This document shows positions 59,534 to 64,000 of a stretch of DNA of 64,000 nt, in pieces. How positions within the stretch are numbered: position 1 is the first letter of the stretch; each line of letters opens with the position of its first letter. The notes below the pieces were generated by a model, which saw only the letters and a program-made list of their open reading frames with translations, searched no databases and had not been told where the DNA came from. The stretch is taken from assembly GCF_022201045.2 (NCBI RefSeq), contig NC_068560.1, positions 31,575,501 through 31,639,500 of the forward strand. The letters run 5' to 3'. Made by a program: the position numbers and the translations under genes. This DNA comes from Citrus sinensis. Lineage: Eukaryota; Streptophyta; Magnoliopsida; Sapindales; Rutaceae.

Positions 59534-60978
59534 ATGGCTTTAGAAGCCGTAGTTTACCCAAAACCCCAAGACCCATTTGGTTATTCTTGTAATAAGGACA
59601 TTTACTCTTCACCAGGAGAAGGAGGAGGAGCTTGGGGCTATGACTTTTGCTTTCAACAAGAAGACAGAACTCTTCTTGGAATCATTGATGCTAACATCAT
59701 AGAGCAAGGCCTCCATGCAAATTGGGACTCATCATCATCTCCTTCAATTATGCAACATGCAAACGAATCATGGGGTCCCAATTCTTCTCCCGACGCCTAC
59801 GCAGCTGACCAAACTCTCTCTGCAGGATCATTTTCTCCAGCAGCAGCAGCAACAACAGGAGGTAGACGAAAGCGAAGGCGCACGAAGAGCAGCAAAAACA
59901 AAGAAGAAATTGAGAATCAGAGGATGACTCATATTGCTGTTGAGCGCAACCGCCGTAAGCAGATGAATGAATACCTAGCTATCCTTCGATCTCTTATGCC
60001 TCCTTCTTATGTTCAAAGGGTAAGAATTTACCATCTCTTAACAGGAACTCGGATCTAGTGCTGATTTGAACAGTGTGTGCAGTTGAAAGTTTGCTATATA
60101 TTAATCATCAATCACAGTCCTTATAAAATGATTAGCTCTTTAGTTAGAAAAAGTGTTTTCTCTTTTTGAATTAAATGCAAATAATTTTATCATGTCTGCA
60201 GGGTGACCAAGCGTCAGTAATTGGAGGCTCCATTAATTTTGTTAAGGAGCTAGAGCAGCTCTTGCAGTCCATGGAGGCACAAAAGAGAAATACAAGTCAA
60301 TTATTAAAAGCAGGCGATAATGGTGTCTCATCCCCATTTGCCAATTTCTTCACCTTCCCGCAGTACTCAACACGCTCAAGTCAGAGCAACAATTTGGCGC
60401 CAGATCATGAATCGAGTATGACCGAAAATGTAGCAGACATAGAAGTGAACATGGCGGAGAGCCATGCCAACATTAAGATACTTACAAAGAAACGACCTAG
60501 GCAGCTCTTGAAAATGGTTGCTAGTTTCCAAAATCTCAGGCTCAGTGTTCTTCATTTAAATGTCTCCACCGTTGATCAAATGGTCCTGTATTCAGTCAGT
60601 GTTAAGGTCAGTGATACGCTTATATACATATGCAATTTTGCTCCTCTATAGTAATTTTCCTTCTTTTTTTTTAATCAAGAGTTTCTTTTATGCAAAATTA
60701 GCATGTAGATTATTAACAAGAATATAAGAATAATTAAATCTCAACGATATACTAGTACTAATAAACATGTGACACAAAATTTTTATAATATCATGGAAGT
60801 TCAAATTAGGAAAGGATCTTAAATTATTATTATTGTTGTTGTTTTTTTAACTAATCCTTATTTTGTGTGAAATTAATAGGTTGAGGAAGGGAGCCAGCTG
60901 AATACAGTGGACGAAATTGCAGCTGCCGTTCATCAAATACTACTGGAAATTGAGGAGGAAGCAACAGCTTTTAGCTAG
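59534..60978 (+). CDS. bHLH96-like: bHLH transcription factor, subgroup Ia (bHLH96-like), 3 exons
   Basis: A nuclear DNA-binding regulator. Exons: 59534-60019, 60202-60606, 60880-60978; GT-AG junctions; 329 residues joined. The N terminus MALEAVVYP is a strong subgroup marker. The region [20 protein letters not shown] precedes the basic helix-loop-helix at about 125-180: [18 protein letters not shown] keeps the His-Glu-Arg contacts for an E-box CANNTG, followed by [12 protein letters not shown], and helix 2 continues over the first intron with [20 protein letters not shown]. The C-terminal part has the subgroup's ACT-like domain ([52 protein letters not shown]). An alanine/glycine-rich stretch at about 100-108 is low complexity. 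The group includes the stomatal regulators SPCH, MUTE and FAMA, but this sequence fits the bHLH94/96 branch. Confidence 0.95.
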
Positions 60979-62933
60979 CTGAAACTCAAACAACCCTAAT
61001 TTTGTGTGTGTCTGTGAGTGTGTGTTTTAATATTATGTGAACGGGGTTATTTCTCTATCATATAATTAAACGTAATGTTTCCCTTTCATTGTTGCTACGT
61101 GTCATTATGGGTCCTTTGAGAATCTTGTGTAGTTGTAGTTTTGTACAACATTTGTCCAAACGGACAAATGGTCTTGGAGACGTGGATATTATTTCAAAGC
61201 TTATGCCGTAAATCTATATATGCTAGGCTATTTTATATTATAGACGTCTCTCAATACTTGAAGTTAATCACTAGCGACTTCCTAATTTTATAATTAACAA
61301 GACAAAAATGTAGGAATCATCTCGGTTATGATAATTTTGTTATTATATCTTCAAGATTTTTTTCCCTTTTGTTAGTCTTTTTCTTTGAAAAAGAATTACC
61401 TTTCAGTGTGTCTGAAATGAGTAAGAATCCTTAAAAAACAAAAAAAAGATAAGGATCCTTATTTAAAATAACAAAAGAAAAGAATAAGGATCCTCTTCTT
61501 GTTTTTTTTCCCTCTTATTACTTTCATAATTTAATTTTTTTAAAAAAAAACTGATTTGATTATAATTAAAAAAAAATTAGTTTGACTCTATCTTAGCCAC
61601 TCATTATATAAGGAGAGACAAAAAGAAAATAATAGACAATGAAAGAATGCTAATCCATTTCGTAAATAGTTAAATTGATTGATTCTTTTGCTACAAGATT
61701 TAAGGTCTTTAGTAACAAGTATTTTAATGATAAAATTGTTTTCGTTGCCTTAGGTATGTTGTGGCAAAGTAAAATATATTTATTTACCAAATATTTAAGA
61801 AATAAACTAATATTTAATTATTACTTTTAACGATGCATATTTTGTAGTTTAGGACATACATTAGCAACAAATTAACTTTTTGTTGCCAAAAGATTTAGTG
61901 CCAAACTAAAAATGTAAGCACCGAAACATTTAGTGACAGAACCTTCATTGCCAAATAGTTTCATCACGAAAGAGTGACCAATACCAAAAAAATTTCTTTT
62001 TGACTTTTTGTGACAAAATTCAAATTCCATCTTTAAATATGTATTTGTAGCTACGAATTCTAATTTTGTCATAGAAAGTCAATTTTTAAAGGTGAAAGGC
62101 TAGTGGTTTTTTGGCAAATCAAGTTTTAGCAATAAAAATTTCAATTTTTTCGTTAAAAACTCTAACTCCCTATTGTATCTAATGTACTTTTTATTCTTTA
62201 AATCTTTCATCTATAAGTTTCTTTAATTTTCATTCTCTCATCTTTAATGTACAATTCTCGTTCTCTTATTCTTTAACTCAATCTCTATCTTCTTATCTCT
62301 TTTGCTTCTCTTCAATATGGTGTAATTTCTTTCTTTCTTTTTTTTTTTTTGATCTTTTTTTATTACAATCTTACATGACTATACTTAGAAGTTTTATTCA
62401 TTTACAACTAGAAAAATAGATATTACATTTTGTAATTGTTTTTATCTATTTTTCATAAAAAATAATAATTCTTTTAAATTAATTCTTTTTTTTCTTCATA
62501 ACAGTGTTAATATTCATTGCATTTAATTTTAAAGATTGTGATATAGTAATTTTGTTGAAAAAAAAAATTATTTCTACACTTGTAAAATTATTTATTTTAT
62601 TTCTTAGCAACAAAATAATTTCGTTATAAAAAAAATTACTGCAGGTGTAACAAATTAAAAGAGTTTGTTACAAAATAATTTCTTAAAAAAGTTGGACACT
62701 CTTTTGTCAGGAATCTATTTTGTTGTAAAATGATACTTAGGGCCAGAAAACTTTTGTTTTGTAGTTAAATATATAGTGTGACAATGTTAGGCGGATGACC
62801 TTGGCAGCAAACGTATTTTTGTTGCAACAGTCTAAGACAACAAAAATTGGTACTTTGAGCAACAAATCGTTGTCGTTGCAAAAGGTCATTATTTGTTGTG
62901 GTGTAATTTCAAGCCAAGTTTGTAGTATTATTT

Positions 62934-62935
<2 letters not shown>
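60979..62935. other. Intergenic region downstream of the bHLH gene
   Basis: 61138-61170 contains the hairpin CATTTGTCC AAAC GGACAAATG. The rest is AT-rich. The second half (about 61690-62903) is listed separately as a possible transposon. Confidence 0.5.
61690..62903. mobile_element. Possible non-autonomous CACTA-type element
   Basis: The words GCAACAAA and TTTGTTGC/TTTTTGTTGC recur in both orientations at about 61862, 61877, 62608, 62817, 62862 and 62890, and the block ends TTTGTTGTGGTG. This resembles the subterminal repeats and CACTA-like end of plant CACTA elements. The left end and the 3-bp target duplication were not found. Confidence 0.3.

Positions 62936-63001
<66 letters not shown>
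62936..63001. repeat. (TA)n microsatellite
   Basis: An uninterrupted run of about 33 TA units. Confidence 0.95.
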
Positions 63002-63005
<4 letters not shown>

Positions 63006-64000
63006 TCGTAAAGTGTTAATTAAATTCATGCTGCAAGTGAAGTGAGCTAGAGATCTGTTCACACGGATGGTAAGCGATATTTTTATTTCCTTCTGTTACC
63101 ATGCCAGAGAGCAGAGATCTTTCCGAAACTGAAAGAGAAATAATTGTGAAGGGCCATATTTATCCGATCACATCCCTAAGTTCAAATTAGGCATTGCCGC
63201 ATGGCATGCACGTTGTTATCCAATTTTACCCATAATTTTTCAGAATTAAAGCATTCTCCCGAATATTTGACTAGGTACTTTTGTGAGTTTATATGCTTAA
63301 TATTTAGTTATTTCCACGTATTATTACTTAATAACTACAATAGACAACGTATGTACTTGTATTTTGCTAGAAAAAACAAAATAAATCGAGTCCAATTATA
63401 TATTAAATCTAAGCATATATCCGCTTCAAAATATCAATTTTTCAAGCCAATCTAACTACCTCTATTTTTTGCCTAGTTATGCAGTATTTTATTAAAAGAA
63501 TAAAAGAAGAAAATTAAGACGACTCAATATTCCCCCGCCTCCGATCGCTATTGTGGTGTGCAAATGGCTCACCTCATGCAGGGTCCAACCCTCAATTATC
63601 AGCAGAAAGACCAATTTGTAATTTTCTTCTTTTTTTGGGTGACATTTCGTTCCCAATATATATTCAAATTAGAAACATGCAGGGTCCATCCCTCAATTAT
63701 CAGCACAACAACCAATAATTTCTTAAAAATTATTAGCTGTACGTGCAACCAAGGGAAATTGAACTTTCAAGCATATACATCGATACCTCTTATTGAATCT
63801 TCTTTGTATGGATATAGAATTGTTTGATTTTATGCTCATGAATCGAGTTATCAACTCGTTTACCTGATGACTTCCTTCATAATCTCACCCTGTCTCTATG
63901 CGTTTGTTGGCACTGTAAAATAAAATATGTATGATTAGATTCTTCTGTTGGCACTCAAATGGATATATAAATAATATCTATTTTTGAAAAGATATAACCA
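63002..64000. other. AT-rich intergenic end of the window
   Basis: No gene is recognisable. GCAGGGTCCAACCCTCAATTAT (in part) at about 63580 and CAGGGTCCATCCCTCAATTA at about 63680 form a short direct repeat with TCAGCA after both. Confidence 0.5.

Noticed and set aside
59715..59927. Open frame with a glutamine run overlapping the bHLH exon
   Set aside because: It is a shifted frame of the real bHLH coding sequence; the CAG-rich stretch encodes alanines in the true frame.
62795..63004. Open frame ending in a long Ile-Tyr repeat
   Set aside because: It runs into the TA microsatellite and simply translates it; the same applies to frames at 30725-30994 and 55087-55308.
1..64000. CRISPR arrays, rRNA genes and tRNA genes
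   Set aside because: No regularly spaced short repeats and no rRNA or complete tRNA sequence were seen; the tRNA-like strings are retrotransposon primer-binding sites or the SINE box.

Overview
The window is a plant nuclear segment, almost certainly from a eudicot. Genes carry GT-AG introns and sit in very AT-rich intergenic DNA. All recognisable proteins belong to plant families, and the intergenic space is full of plant transposon types (Copia, hAT-, Mutator- and PIF/Harbinger-like MITEs, SINEs). The gene and repeat style reminds me of Citrus/Rutaceae, but the sequence alone does not prove the genus.

Layout. 1-3030 is intergenic with a perfect 166-bp tandem duplication. 3031-5624 (+) is an intact 8-exon MATE transporter (DTX27-like, 492 aa). 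5987-8107 (-) is a decayed F-box/LRR gene. 8249-17216 (+) is a second MATE copy that is dead: it has frameshifts and is interrupted by a Copia retrotransposon (8563-14348, itself hit by a Mutator-like MITE in its 5' LTR), by an insertion of roughly 840 bp, and by an hAT-like MITE. 17764-18220 (-) encodes a small secreted peptide with a 5'UTR intron. 18300-23140 is intergenic with MITEs. 23228-24926 (+) is a 7-exon alpha carbonic anhydrase. 27292-28335 (-) is an intronless ANTH clathrin-assembly protein. 29446-34101 (-) is a 4-exon 2-oxoglutarate/Fe(II) dioxygenase whose long second intron holds a 99-bp tandem duplication, a 360-bp inverted repeat and a SINE. 36481-42467 is transposon debris: a Copia remnant with an hAT-like MITE inside it, then a broken DUF1985-type transposon gene on the minus strand. 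43923-45152 (-) is an intronless ATL6/31-type RING-H2 ubiquitin ligase. 45153-59533 is gene-poor and rich in small repeats. 59534-60978 (+) is a bHLH96-like transcription factor. The rest is AT-rich repeat DNA.

The genes do not form a pathway or operon; as is usual in plants they are independent transcription units. Several are of types often linked to stress or defence (MATE, ATL RING-H2, dioxygenase, secreted peptide), but that is family knowledge, not something the sequence demonstrates.

The most unusual signal is a family of very small fold-back insertions. Two are 40-bp near-perfect palindromes (34731-34770 and 49628-49667) and two are 128-bp hairpins (34914-35041 and 51342-51469). Each is flanked by an 8-9-bp direct duplication, and they share GGG.../...GCC-type ends. 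They look like extremely reduced MITEs.
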